Source: an uncultured Clostridia bacterium
GTDB lineage: Bacteria; Bacillota; Clostridia; Christensenellales; Borkfalkiaceae
Reading direction: 5' to 3'
DNA: 64,000 nt
Assembly: GCA_947626575.1 (NCBI GenBank)
Contig: CANQSR010000008.1
Coordinates: 1-64,000, forward strand
Both the position numbers and the translations under genes were made by a program. Positions 1 through 7,073 of the stretch are shown one piece after another (positions within the stretch are counted from its first letter, which is position 1; each line of letters begins with the position of its first letter). The notes under the pieces are model-generated. The model saw only the letters and a list, made by a program, of their open reading frames with translations, made no database searches and had not been told where the DNA came from.

Positions 1-160
1 AAGTGAGGCGGAAATCCATCGTGGAATTTGCAAAAACGTTTGCGACCGAAGCGGCCGATGCGGACATGGGTCCCACGAAAGCGGTCAACATGCAAAAAAG
101 AATGATTGCGGCAAACAGCGCCGAGAGCGCCGCGAGTAGCTTGCTTTTTGAAAATGTCAT
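1..160 (-). CDS. Secreted or membrane protein, N-terminal fragment (runs off the left edge)
   Basis: ATG at 160 overlaps the TGA of the upstream gene (ATGA) and has a GGAGG ribosome site inside that gene. The 53 visible codons start MTFSKSKLLAALSALF and continue with a hydrophobic core and a small-residue stretch (MSASAASVAN) that looks like a signal peptidase site. It is the last visible member of the minus-strand operon starting near 3930. The residues after the signal (ANSTMDF) loosely recall the same place in the 676-residue neighbour (AKSAVMDDL), so the two may be related; this is inference. Function is unknown and most of the gene lies outside the window. Confidence 0.75.
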   Translation of the reverse strand, partial: MTFSKSKLLAALSALFAAIILFCMLTAFVGPMSASAASVANVFANSTMDFRLT

Positions 161-2187
161 GATTTTTCCCTCCGGTTCTTCTTAATGACTTTATAGATGA
201 TGACGCCGATCAGAACGGCGACGACGACGGTGAGGATCACCGCGAGGATCTTCTCCCAAACGCGTTTATCGCTATGGACATCGAGGGGCGGCGTCCCATC
301 GCTCCCGGCATCGATCGGAGAAGAAATACACGGCAAGATGATGGTTTTTGCATCATCGGAAAACTCTAAGTGGATGACATCGACGCCAAGATACACGCTG
401 AGATTGAAAGTCCTGCAATTTGTATCTCCATTATTCCATCCGGTTACAAGGCCATTGGGAGATGTTGGAACCCCTTCATGTGCCTCGACGGCTTGATATG
501 TACCGACGTCATACCGTATCAATACAACGGTTTCATCGTTTTTTGCGGCATCATCGTAAAATTCTTTGAACTCATCATAGTCGTCGATGTTGATATACAG
601 CGCGTTGCAGGTGGCCGCTTTGCTTGATTTGAAATCATCCTTTCCAACGGGGTAAATGGCCTTGATCCCGTCAAATTTAGATGTGTTGATCGTATAAGCC
701 TCTTCGGCGTCAAAGCGGAGGTACCCACTATCCGCATCGAGGCCTTTCCATCGGCGGTCGATCGTTGCATCCGTAAGCGTATAAGTCATATCGGCGGATA
801 TATCCATGACCGATTTTTTCTTCGCTACCCATTGAAAGAGGGCGCGGCTATATGGATACGTCACGCCGCCGACTTTTACGAGATCGCCGTTATACGGCGC
901 ATCATAAATAAAATTTCCGCCTTTTACGGGATCTTGTCCCACAAGATGCTGCGGTTGCTCGTACGCTTCATCATAGTAACTGTGGGCATGATCATATTGC
1001 GCGGTGTAGCCCTGCATCCATTCGAGAATTGTCTCCCAAGGCACGATATATGTATCGCCGCTATCGGTCGAATAATCGCTTGTATGAAAGAGGAACGGGA
1101 TATAGGATAACGTCGATTGAGAGCCGGGGCGGTTGCCGTTGAACGTCCCCGCCAGCTCTGAGGAGAAGCCATATTGAATCGGAAGAGGTTGACCGTTGTC
1201 GTTTTTGTACTGATACATGGAATTACCCTTCATCTTATCCCATGTGCCGAAGGTATTCACGCCGACCCAATCAATGAGCGCATTATATATATCTTTGTTT
1301 CCCGTAACGAAACCCCATGCGGTTTGCGCTTTTAGCCACTCCATGCGGACGTTGGTGAGCGTAAAGTCGTTTTCGAAATACTTGTTGGGGATAGAGAAAT
1401 AGACGGATTGTAGCGTATCCTGCGTGAATTCATTAACGCCATTCGATCCGCTGGGGCGGTAAAAGGTTTGGCGGAGACCGCCTTGACGCTCAATGTCGAG
1501 GATATCGGTGGCGTCTTTGGTGAACGTCAGCGTGCTTTCGGTCTGCGCACCGGCGCCGTATCCCTTGACATAGCCCGTGAAGGTGTAAGTCTGCGCGATC
1601 GCGTATTCCGTCGCATTGAAAGAGGCGGGGTCGCGAAGCTCGAAGCCGCTGAGCTTGTAAACGCGTTCCTCGCTCTTCGCCAGCTCTTCGAGAAGCTCAT
1701 CGCGCGTATTCTCGCCCAACGAGATCTGAAATTTGTAAAACCGCCCGTCGCATCCGTCGGCGGCCGTACTGCGGTTGAGATAGATCATGCTATATTTTCG
1801 ATAGCCTTGCTCATTCACCGCGAGTTGGATCTTGTTAAAATATGTATTGGCCGCGACGGAGTTATCAAAGGTAATCCCGCCGGGGTTGTAGACGTAAGCA
1901 AAAAGCCCGAAGTCCTTTGCCTTCGCGGGATCTTTGCTGAAACAATACTCGGTGAAAAGCAAAAGCTCCGGCGCGGCATCCGCCTTAGCCGGGTAGTCGT
2001 CGAGATCGAAGATCTTGCCGTCGATCGTTGCGCCTTTCAGATCGTCCATGACGGCGCTCTTCGCGTACGAGACGGAGGCATCCGCGGCGCGAACAAGTAC
2101 GCCGCGGGCCTCAGTCAAGAAGGAGAGAGCCGCGATCGCGGCGATGAGGATAAGCGTCGATATGGTTGTGGATATGCGTCGGATCAT
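157..2187 (-). CDS. Large type I membrane-anchored surface protein of unknown function
   Basis: 676 residues with an N-terminal signal or anchor (about residues 8-30), a roughly 600-residue polar, aromatic-rich ectodomain, and a C-terminal membrane span (about 645-668, KILAVILTVVVAVLIGVI) followed by a basic tail KKNRREKS. This topology places the bulk outside the cell. It is coupled by ATGA overlaps to the genes on both sides. From memory, the segment after the signal (DDLKGATIDGKIFDLDDYP, then FAYVYNPGG) resembles large membrane proteins found on prophage-like elements of gut Firmicutes. I cannot name a family. No enzyme motif is visible. Confidence 0.8.
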   Translation of the reverse strand: MIRRISTTISTLILIAAIAALSFLTEARGVLVRAADASVSYAKSAVMDDLKGATIDGKIFDLDDYPAKADAAPELLLFTEYCFSKDPAKAKDFGLFAYVYNPGGITFDNSVAANTYFNKIQLAVNEQGYRKYSMIYLNRSTAADGCDGRFYKFQISLGENTRDELLEELAKSEERVYKLSGFELRDPASFNATEYAIAQTYTFTGYVKGYGAGAQTESTLTFTKDATDILDIERQGGLRQTFYRPSGSNGVNEFTQDTLQSVYFSIPNKYFENDFTLTNVRMEWLKAQTAWGFVTGNKDIYNALIDWVGVNTFGTWDKMKGNSMYQYKNDNGQPLPIQYGFSSELAGTFNGNRPGSQSTLSYIPFLFHTSDYSTDSGDTYIVPWETILEWMQGYTAQYDHAHSYYDEAYEQPQHLVGQDPVKGGNFIYDAPYNGDLVKVGGVTYPYSRALFQWVAKKKSVMDISADMTYTLTDATIDRRWKGLDADSGYLRFDAEEAYTINTSKFDGIKAIYPVGKDDFKSSKAATCNALYINIDDYDEFKEFYDDAAKNDETVVLIRYDVGTYQAVEAHEGVPTSPNGLVTGWNNGDTNCRTFNLSVYLGVDVIHLEFSDDAKTIILPCISSPIDAGSDGTPPLDVHSDKRVWEKILAVILTVVVAVLIGVIIYKVIKKNRREKS

Positions 2188-2339
2188 GCGTTGTCGTCCT
2201 CTATATAGCCGATGGCTTCTTTTGCGAGTTTAGACGCGCAGTCGTGGGTGTCTATGTAGGGGCAGTCGGGGCATGCGGGTTCAGATTGTGAACAGCACGC
2301 AAGCCCTTTGCGGATCTTCTGAACTTGTTTTTGCGTCAT
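2184..2339 (-). CDS. Small cysteine-rich phage-type protein
   Basis: 51 residues starting MTQKQVQKIRKGLACC, with the pattern CC-SQSEPAC-PDC-PYIDTHDC, six cysteines in the first half. Small proteins with this GL-CC...C..CPY....C layout are common on Firmicutes phages and conjugative elements, where the cysteines probably bind zinc; the role is unknown. The ATG at 2339 was chosen because it overlaps the stop of the upstream gene (ATGA at 2336-2339). A longer reading from 2471 would lie antiparallel in frame to nothing useful and overlaps the neighbour for 130 bases. The stop overlaps the next start (2184-2187). It is therefore embedded in the surface-protein operon. Confidence 0.7.
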   Translation of the reverse strand: MTQKQVQKIRKGLACCSQSEPACPDCPYIDTHDCASKLAKEAIGYIEDDNA

Positions 2340-3625
2340 GCCTTCGCCTCCTGTATAGACCGGGCGCAAAGGCGCGCGCCTACTTCGGGGAAAACTCCCG
2401 TTTCGGTCAACCCGCTCGCTGATGAGAACAGGCCGTAGACCGCGGCCTCGAAGGCCTCGCCCGTCCAGCATCCGCCGACGTACATCGTCTTTCCGCCGCT
2501 GTAATCGTACACAGAATAGATATCTGCCGTGTAGTTGAGTTTCAGCTCATCGGCGCCCCAATCGGTATCATCGAGGAGCGCTGGGAAGATCACGGAATGC
2601 GCCTTGTCGCCCGTTCCCGGCCGTAAGGCCCGGATGACGCCTGTCGATAGCGGGCGCGCAAAGCCGAGATCCACGCCGCCTTCGGCGTCGGAAAATTCAT
2701 CGGGATCTGCGATGTAGAAGATGTGATCTTTTTCGAAACGGATGCCGTCTACCCATGCCGCCATATTCCCGGCGGAATTTTCGACGCCGAGGAATTTGTT
2801 GACGTTGGTGTTGGTCTGCCAACCCGTGAGATTTTTGATAAATTCCGTGCCGCCCGTGGCCATGGGGCCATCGAGCGCGTCTCCCTGCCCGACGATCCCC
2901 GGATTTACACTTTGGATATCCATCGTTCGGAGATAGCACGCGGTGAGGAGCTGATAGACCGTCCACATGGATATGTCGAGCTGTTGGTAATAACCGCCGT
3001 TGCCTTCTTTTGCGTTATAGGCACGTGCAAGATCTCGGCATTCACTGCGCGTGAGGTTGCCCGTGGGCTGATATTGTGTTTTTGAAACCAATTCGCCGGC
3101 AGAAACATAGCCTTCGTATTTGCCGATGTAAAAGGCATCGGTGATTTTGCCCTCCGCATCCTTATAGGCATCGGGGATGAAGTAATTGTTCCCCGCTTTA
3201 TAGTTTGCGAAGTTGACGCCCTCGATGTTGCCCGCGGCGTCGAGTTCGTAACTCATGTAGAGTTTCGGAAACTCAATGAACGCATTGCCGTATTGGTCTT
3301 TCACTTCTCGAATGAGCTTATAGGGGAAGATCTCATCGAGCTTAGACGTAACGGCAACGATATGCGTCGCATCCGGCTTCGCCGCCGGGTTTTCGTGAGT
3401 TTCAAACGCCGCTTCGCCGTTATATTGGGCGATATCGTGCGTCCACGTGAGCGTGCTGTCCTCGTTTTGCATGCCGGTAAAGCCGATCACCGTACGGTCT
3501 CCGCCGCCGATGGGGGCGAAGGCATCCCGCGCTTTGACGATGATTGCCGCCGCGCCGCCGACGATCATGAGCGCGAAGATCGCCGTCAGCACGTAACATA
3601 CAATTTTTCCAAAGCCACTTTTCAT
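2336..3625 (-). CDS. Membrane-anchored protein with a C-type-lectin/FGE-like C-terminal domain
   Basis: 429 residues. An N-terminal anchor (about 7-30) precedes an extracellular part. Residues about 150-429 have the layout of phage C-type-lectin or formylglycine-enzyme-like display domains: FYIGKYEGYV, then an ARAYN helix, ISMWTVYQLLTACYLRT, a GNMAAWVDGIRF core, and the end segment VGGCW...GLFSSASG...VGARLCA. In phages and diversity-generating retroelements (DGRs) that fold presents the variable ligand-binding surface. Here no reverse transcriptase or template repeat is in view. It is the second gene of the repressor-controlled operon. The fold assignment rests on motif layout, not on a search. 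ATG at 3625 follows an AGGAGG site. Confidence 0.7.
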   Translation of the reverse strand: MKSGFGKIVCYVLTAIFALMIVGGAAAIIVKARDAFAPIGGGDRTVIGFTGMQNEDSTLTWTHDIAQYNGEAAFETHENPAAKPDATHIVAVTSKLDEIFPYKLIREVKDQYGNAFIEFPKLYMSYELDAAGNIEGVNFANYKAGNNYFIPDAYKDAEGKITDAFYIGKYEGYVSAGELVSKTQYQPTGNLTRSECRDLARAYNAKEGNGGYYQQLDISMWTVYQLLTACYLRTMDIQSVNPGIVGQGDALDGPMATGGTEFIKNLTGWQTNTNVNKFLGVENSAGNMAAWVDGIRFEKDHIFYIADPDEFSDAEGGVDLGFARPLSTGVIRALRPGTGDKAHSVIFPALLDDTDWGADELKLNYTADIYSVYDYSGGKTMYVGGCWTGEAFEAAVYGLFSSASGLTETGVFPEVGARLCARSIQEAKA

Positions 3626-3657
3626 TCAGTGGTCCTCCTGTTTTGCCGCCTTCGGCG

Positions 3658-3930
3658 TCACATTGACGCGGCGTCTATATTTTGTAAAAATTCATCCAAT
3701 TCTGAGGACATCGTATCAAGGTTATCGATCGCATCTTGCAGGGCATCGATGGCGGCCTGCGCATTCAGACCCTTTATCCCGTTTTGAAACGGTTCGGGCA
3801 TCATGTCGTAATAGTCTTGCTCTTCGGCTTGGATCTGTTGGAGATCTTCGCTGACTGATGCGAGCTTTTCGATGATCGCATCGGTGCGGACTGCGATCTC
3901 GTTGAGGCGTTTCCTTCGTTCTTTGTTCAT
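3658..3930 (-). CDS. Small coiled-coil phage-type protein
   Basis: 90 residues starting MNKERRKRLNEIAVRTDAI. Charged and helical throughout, with EKLASVSEDLQQIQAEEQ and a DALQDAIDNLDTMSSELDEF end that look like a two-helix coiled coil. The middle motif EEQDYYDMMPEPFQN...A is typical of small helical proteins on Firmicutes phages and conjugative elements; their function is not known. A TTG at 3954 would add eight residues but lies inside the palindromic operator, so the ATG at 3930 is preferred. It is the first gene of the leftward operon and lies directly after the promoter at 3973-4001. Confidence 0.7.
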   Translation of the reverse strand: MNKERRKRLNEIAVRTDAIIEKLASVSEDLQQIQAEEQDYYDMMPEPFQNGIKGLNAQAAIDALQDAIDNLDTMSSELDEFLQNIDAASM

Positions 3931-3947
3931 TTCCGTTTTCCCTTTAC

Positions 3948-4012
3948 TCGCCAAGTTGGCGATTTTGAAACCATTATATCGCCATATAGACGATTTGTCA
4001 ACAGTTTGGCGA
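3948..4012. promoter_or_regulatory. Three operator-like sites in a divergent control region
   Basis: Site 1 (3948-3962) is a perfect palindrome, TCGCCAA-G-TTGGCGA. Site 2 (3979-3993, TCGCCATATAGACGA) and site 3 (3998-4012, TCAACAGTTTGGCGA) keep the same 15-base length and one good half-site each. Site 1 is just downstream of the predicted leftward transcription start, site 2 fills the gap between the -10 and -35 boxes, and site 3 covers the -35 box. Site 3 is also nearest the rightward repressor gene. This matches a temperate-phage switch in which the adjacent XRE protein would bind all three. Binding itself is inferred. Confidence 0.75.
3973..4001 (-). promoter_or_regulatory. Consensus sigma-A promoter of the surface-protein operon
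   Basis: On the minus strand TTGACA (3996-4001) and TATAAT (3973-3978) are separated by exactly 17 bases. Both hexamers are perfect, so the operon should be strong when not repressed. Transcription would start near 3966 and run through 3930 to beyond position 1. Confidence 0.85.
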
Positions 4013-4019
4013 TAAATAA

Positions 4020-4047
4020 TTGAGATTTTCTTTGGTGCAATTAAAAT
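4020..4047 (+). promoter_or_regulatory. Promoter of the XRE repressor gene, probably giving a leaderless mRNA
   Basis: TTGAGA (4020-4025) and TAAAAT (4042-4047), 16 bases apart. The expected start point, about seven bases after the -10 box, is the A of the ATG at 4054. No Shine-Dalgarno sequence is present upstream. Confidence 0.55.
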
Positions 4048-4053
4048 AAAGCT

Positions 4054-4386
4054 ATGGAAAATCTGAAACTATTGAGAAAAGAACAGGGACTTACTCTTGA
4101 TCAATTGGCGATGCAATTGGGTTTGACGCGGCAAGTGCTTTCGCGATACGAGCGCGGGGAGCGGCAAGCCGATTATAGTACGTTGATCAAAATCGCGAAA
4201 TATTTCGACGTTTCCGTTGATTATTTGCTGGGGAATTCCACTTACTACTATCCGGATTTAGTGCGGGGACGGAAGGGAGATTTTACCACGCTCGAAGAGG
4301 ATCTCATCACTTTGTTCCGGCGTCTCCCCGCTCAGACGCAAGACTATGTTTTTGGCATTGTAAAAAGCCTTGCCGTTAATTCATAG
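4054..4386 (+). CDS. XRE-family repressor
   Basis: 110 residues. Residues 1-62 form a Cro/C1-type helix-turn-helix (KLLRKEQGLTLDQLAMQLGL, then RQVLSRYERGERQAD and LIKIAKYFDVSVDYLLG). The short C-terminal part lacks a peptidase, so it is not a self-cleaving LexA/CI type. It sits divergent to the surface-protein operon and next to three palindromic sites, which suggests it represses that operon and possibly itself. There is no ribosome site before the ATG. It is followed after 20 bases by a small membrane protein and then the integrase, the arrangement of an integrative element's control module. Confidence 0.9.
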   Translation: MENLKLLRKEQGLTLDQLAMQLGLTRQVLSRYERGERQADYSTLIKIAKYFDVSVDYLLGNSTYYYPDLVRGRKGDFTTLEEDLITLFRRLPAQTQDYVFGIVKSLAVNS

Positions 4387-4406
4387 AAAAAATTTTGGAG
4401 GAGTAT

Positions 4407-4673
4407 ATGAATTTACTTATTACGCTTTTAGATGCAACGCCACCTTTATTGACGACTTCGGATGAAGCCGCGGCCAATATTGTATTGCCGGCATCTTCCA
4501 TATGGTTGATGATATTTATTTTTATGGTGCTTGTAGCCGTGATCGTTGTTATGATGCTCATTATGATTATCATGGTCCTCGATCGGATGCCAAGACGCAA
4601 AAAAGATAAAAAGAAAGTGGAAAAATATCAAGATACTGCTACCGCAGATGCCGATAAGGATGAAACGGCTTAA
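4407..4673 (+). CDS. Small single-span membrane protein
   Basis: 88 residues starting MNLLITLLDATPP. One long hydrophobic segment (about 29-54, SIWLMIFIFMVLVAVIVVMM) is followed by a basic stretch (RMPRRKKDKKKVEK) and an acidic tail, so the C-terminus is probably cytoplasmic. The ATG at 4407 has a strong GGAGGAG site; an upstream TTG lies inside that site. It is in line with the repressor gene. The function is unknown. Small proteins of this kind next to a repressor can be exclusion or toxin proteins, but nothing in the sequence decides this. Confidence 0.7.
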   Translation: MNLLITLLDATPPLLTTSDEAAANIVLPASSIWLMIFIFMVLVAVIVVMMLIMIIMVLDRMPRRKKDKKKVEKYQDTATADADKDETA

Positions 4674-4733
4674 TTGCTTGCTGTAAATTTTTAAGCATGG
4701 TAAAATCCTTCTACAAATTTGTGGGAGGTAGTT

Positions 4734-4781
4734 ATGACAGAACTCGAAAAAAAAGCATCTTTGGTTGTGTTCAGGTCTTGA
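4734..4781 (+). other. Leader mini-ORF overlapping the integrase start, with an A8 slippery run
   Basis: A strong GGGAGG site precedes ATG 4734, which opens a 15-codon frame (MTELEKKASLVVFRS) ending in TGA 4779-4781. That TGA overlaps ATG 4781 of the integrase frame (TGATG). The mini-ORF contains eight A residues read as GAA AAA AAA G. A -1 slip there enters the integrase frame directly. The integrase frame itself has no good ribosome site. Confidence 0.5.
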
Positions 4782-6019
4782 TGACACTTCTAAACGAGGA
4801 TGCAAAGCAAGCAGAGCGCACCGCATCGGCGACGGCTGCCGAGGCGGATCCTTACGGAGGAACGCAGAAGCGTGCGGTCCAAGTGTTGAAAGAATTGTCG
4901 AAAAAGGAGGTGAAGAAAGGGGCGTCGGGCAAAGTGCAAGGGCAATATAAAAAATTGTTGATTTCGAAACGAAAAAAGGAGTTTGAAATGTTATCGAAAT
5001 CGACGCAACAAAAGATTGTGCGAGCTTTATCGCGTGATCCAAGGCTTCATAACCGCGCATACGAGATGCGAGCTGTTATTGACGGCACCGTGATTTATAG
5101 CTGTGCTTCTGATCGAGAGAGTTGTCGGGATATTTTTTTTGAAAAGATTGTTGAGAAAATATTGCATGTGAATGAGACAACACAACAGAGACCGCAGGGA
5201 AAGTCAAAGCGCGGGTGGGTATTTACGGATTTTGCGCAAGAATGGTTCGAGCAGATCCATGCCAAAAAAGTAATTTCCGATACTTATTCCCACGATCTCG
5301 CTATTTATCAGAAGCATATCGTACCCTTTTTCACCCATAGAGATCTTGCCGGTATTACCACCGCGGATTGTATGCGTTATGGGATGAATATGAAAGAGAA
5401 GGGGATCGGGCGAACGGCTGAGCAATGCGACCAGATCCTTCGGCAAATTTTCGATTATGCGGAAGCAGAGAATTTGATTAAGAAAAATCCGATGGAAAAG
5501 TTGAAACGTGTAAAGTCGGAGCGCGAGAACGGGGTGCCGCTTACAAAGAGTGAGGAACGTGCTTTTGTAGAATCCATACGTGGATCGAGGCACGAAGCTG
5601 TGTTTTTGCTGATCCTTTATTGTGGATTGCGTCCCTGCGAGGTTACCTCCGCGCAAATTGACGGCTCGTTTGTTGTTTCGCAAAACCGAAAGCAGAAGGA
5701 CGGGAAGATCGTTTTCAAGAAAATTCCCATTACGCCGATGTTAAGCAAGCATTTAGATGTAATTATGAATGCCCTTCCGATCCTGTCGAGCTTGGTAAAA
5801 AGCATAACGTATATCAATGATTTGTTCCATAAGCATTGTAAAGGGCATAGGTTATACGATTTGCGGACGACTTTTGCAACACGGGCGCAGGAGTGTGAAG
5901 TGCCTGAGACCGTCGTGCAGGCGTGGATGGGACATTCGGCAAAGACGCTTTTAGGAAGGGTTTATACAAAATTTTCCGATGATTACCTTCTGAAAGAAGG
6001 TATGAAGGTGAATTATTAA
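4781..6019 (+). CDS. int: Tyrosine recombinase (phage-type integrase)
   Basis: 412 residues from ATG 4781; the open frame extends to 4697 without a ribosome site. A SAM-like core-binding region (about 160-255, WVFTDFAQEWFEQIHAKK...) precedes the catalytic domain. Visible catalytic residues are the first Arg (YCGLRPCE), a beta-hairpin Lys (QKDGKIVFKKIP), the second Arg (YDLRTTFATRA, with Tyr where His is usual), His in MGHSAKT and the nucleophile Tyr in RVYTKF. It would insert the element into the tRNA 3' end found 100 bases downstream. Translation probably depends on coupling to, or frameshifting from, the leader mini-ORF. Confidence 0.9.
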   Translation: MTLLNEDAKQAERTASATAAEADPYGGTQKRAVQVLKELSKKEVKKGASGKVQGQYKKLLISKRKKEFEMLSKSTQQKIVRALSRDPRLHNRAYEMRAVIDGTVIYSCASDRESCRDIFFEKIVEKILHVNETTQQRPQGKSKRGWVFTDFAQEWFEQIHAKKVISDTYSHDLAIYQKHIVPFFTHRDLAGITTADCMRYGMNMKEKGIGRTAEQCDQILRQIFDYAEAENLIKKNPMEKLKRVKSERENGVPLTKSEERAFVESIRGSRHEAVFLLILYCGLRPCEVTSAQIDGSFVVSQNRKQKDGKIVFKKIPITPMLSKHLDVIMNALPILSSLVKSITYINDLFHKHCKGHRLYDLRTTFATRAQECEVPETVVQAWMGHSAKTLLGRVYTKFSDDYLLKEGMKVNY

Positions 6020-6125
6020 GTTTTGCCCCCAAAAACAGCCCCCAAAGTTGATGAATATTATTCTTGGATGATATGGCGTTTTGCGAATAGAAAACTGTAA
6101 TTTTGCAAAAACGTGTATTTTTTTT
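6020..6125 (+). other. Integrase-to-att spacer with short repeats
   Basis: This 106-base A/T-rich stretch between the integrase and the tRNA fragment has two close copies of GCCCCCAAA (near 6024 and 6038) and an imperfect inverted pair built on TTTTGC...GCAAAA. Such short repeats beside a tyrosine recombinase are often arm-type or core-flanking sites. No ORF or promoter is evident. Confidence 0.35.
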
Positions 6126-6127
6126 GT

Positions 6128-6161
6128 TGTGGTTGAGGTTCGAATCCACCTCTTCCCACCA
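6128..6161 (+). other. attR: Attachment site: 3' end of a tRNA gene
   Basis: GGTTCGAATCC followed by ACCTCTTCCC-ACCA has the T loop, the 3' acceptor strand TCTTCCC, discriminator A and the CCA end of a tRNA. The 5' T-stem strand (TGAGG) no longer pairs with CCACC, and no D arm, anticodon arm or 5' acceptor strand precedes it. This is what integration into a tRNA 3' end leaves at one element boundary. The intact tRNA should lie at the other end, left of the window. Confidence 0.75.
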
Positions 6162-6162
6162 A

Positions 6163-6212
6163 GAAAAACCTAAAACGAACCACTTTCAATGGCAAGTTTT
6201 GGGTTTTTTCTT
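6163..6212 (+). terminator. Hairpin terminator after the tRNA fragment
   Basis: AAAAACCTAAAAC and GTTTTGGGTTTTTT can pair around a 20-base loop, and the 3' arm ends in a T run. It fits the original terminator of the target tRNA gene, now right of the attachment site. Confidence 0.5.
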
Positions 6213-6292
6213 TATCCTTATATAGAAAAACTTTTCAAGAAATGATATTCATGCTATAATGATATCATGTCATTGTGTGCAAGGAGAAGCGA

Positions 6293-6499
6293 ATGGATTT
6301 TGGGTATTATATAGATTATTTTCATTTTTTGGAAAAGCGACTTTTAGATACTAAACGTTATGTCGCATTTGAAAAAGAAAATCTTGATGTGTTTTCGATT
6401 GAATTTGCGAGTATCATAAATGACTGTTGCGGGATTATCAATGGCTTTTGCTTTGAACTTTGCCAAGCGGAAAATCCTAAAAAAGATAGATTTTATTGA
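6293..6499 (+). CDS. Small hypothetical protein overlapping a DUF6339-like gene
   Basis: 68 residues starting MDFGYYIDYFHFLEKR, after AAGGAG. A good TATAAT-like box (near 6252) lies upstream. Charged and helical, with ENLDVFSIEFASIINDCCGIINGFC in the second half. The reading ends at 6499, while the next frame (DUF6339-like) is open from 6420. Two neighbouring genes rarely overlap by 80 bases, so either the second gene starts later (TTG near 6522, after AAGGA) or the two were once a single frame broken by an indel. The function is unknown. Confidence 0.5.
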   Translation: MDFGYYIDYFHFLEKRLLDTKRYVAFEKENLDVFSIEFASIINDCCGIINGFCFELCQAENPKKDRFY

Positions 6500-7073
6500 A
6501 ACCAAAAGCAAGGATGATCTATTGAATGTCAAACTTTTGTATTCCGCCTATAAAGACAAGTTAATGCCGCTACAGGCTTCTGATCCATTATTATGGTCTG
6601 CGTTGTGTCACATAACATTTAAAGATTATGTGCTAAAGCGTTGGAAAAAGGACAATGGAGAAGTCAGTATTGCACAGAGATTTTTTGCGACGGAAGGTCG
6701 CGGATCTTTGACATATTATAATGCAATATCGCGCTTGTGGTGGTCGGGCTATTTGACTTATGACGAAGACCGTGCATCTACGAATCCGTGGCATTTAACC
6801 GAAACCCTGTTTTCTGCGCAACAAATACAAAAAGATTTGTTTGACCAATCCTTTAGCATGAACCGTACTATTGTGAAAGGACTACTGTCTGCCTTGAAGC
6901 GTGTGCAGGAAGAAAATGGAAATAAATGCACCATCATCTTTCGAGAATGTTGTGACTCTTATATAAATCATTTTGGAGCAGTTTCGATATTGGATACACT
7001 TTCTGCCGCCGAGATTGAGGCTGTTGCGTATGAATATATGAGGAAATTGGTTAAGACCACCCCTATCAATTAA
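6420..7073 (+). CDS. DUF6339-like protein
   Basis: 217 residues in the longest reading; the real start may be a TTG near 6522. The core SALCHITFKDYVLKRWKK ... YNAISRLWWSGYLTYDEDR ... PWHLTETLFSAQQIQKDLFD matches my memory of the DUF6339 family of uncharacterised proteins, which often sit in accessory and defence-rich regions. No catalytic motif is visible. The gene lies just right of the attachment site, so it belongs to the chromosome or to a neighbouring accessory block. Compared with the rest of the window its base composition is A/T-rich, which suggests transfer. Confidence 0.65.
   Translation: MTVAGLSMAFALNFAKRKILKKIDFIETKSKDDLLNVKLLYSAYKDKLMPLQASDPLLWSALCHITFKDYVLKRWKKDNGEVSIAQRFFATEGRGSLTYYNAISRLWWSGYLTYDEDRASTNPWHLTETLFSAQQIQKDLFDQSFSMNRTIVKGLLSALKRVQEENGNKCTIIFRECCDSYINHFGAVSILDTLSAAEIEAVAYEYMRKLVKTTPIN

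Noticed and set aside
3-185. A short plus-strand frame at the left edge
   Set aside because: It is opposite a minus-strand gene with ATGA coupling, a ribosome site and a signal peptide.
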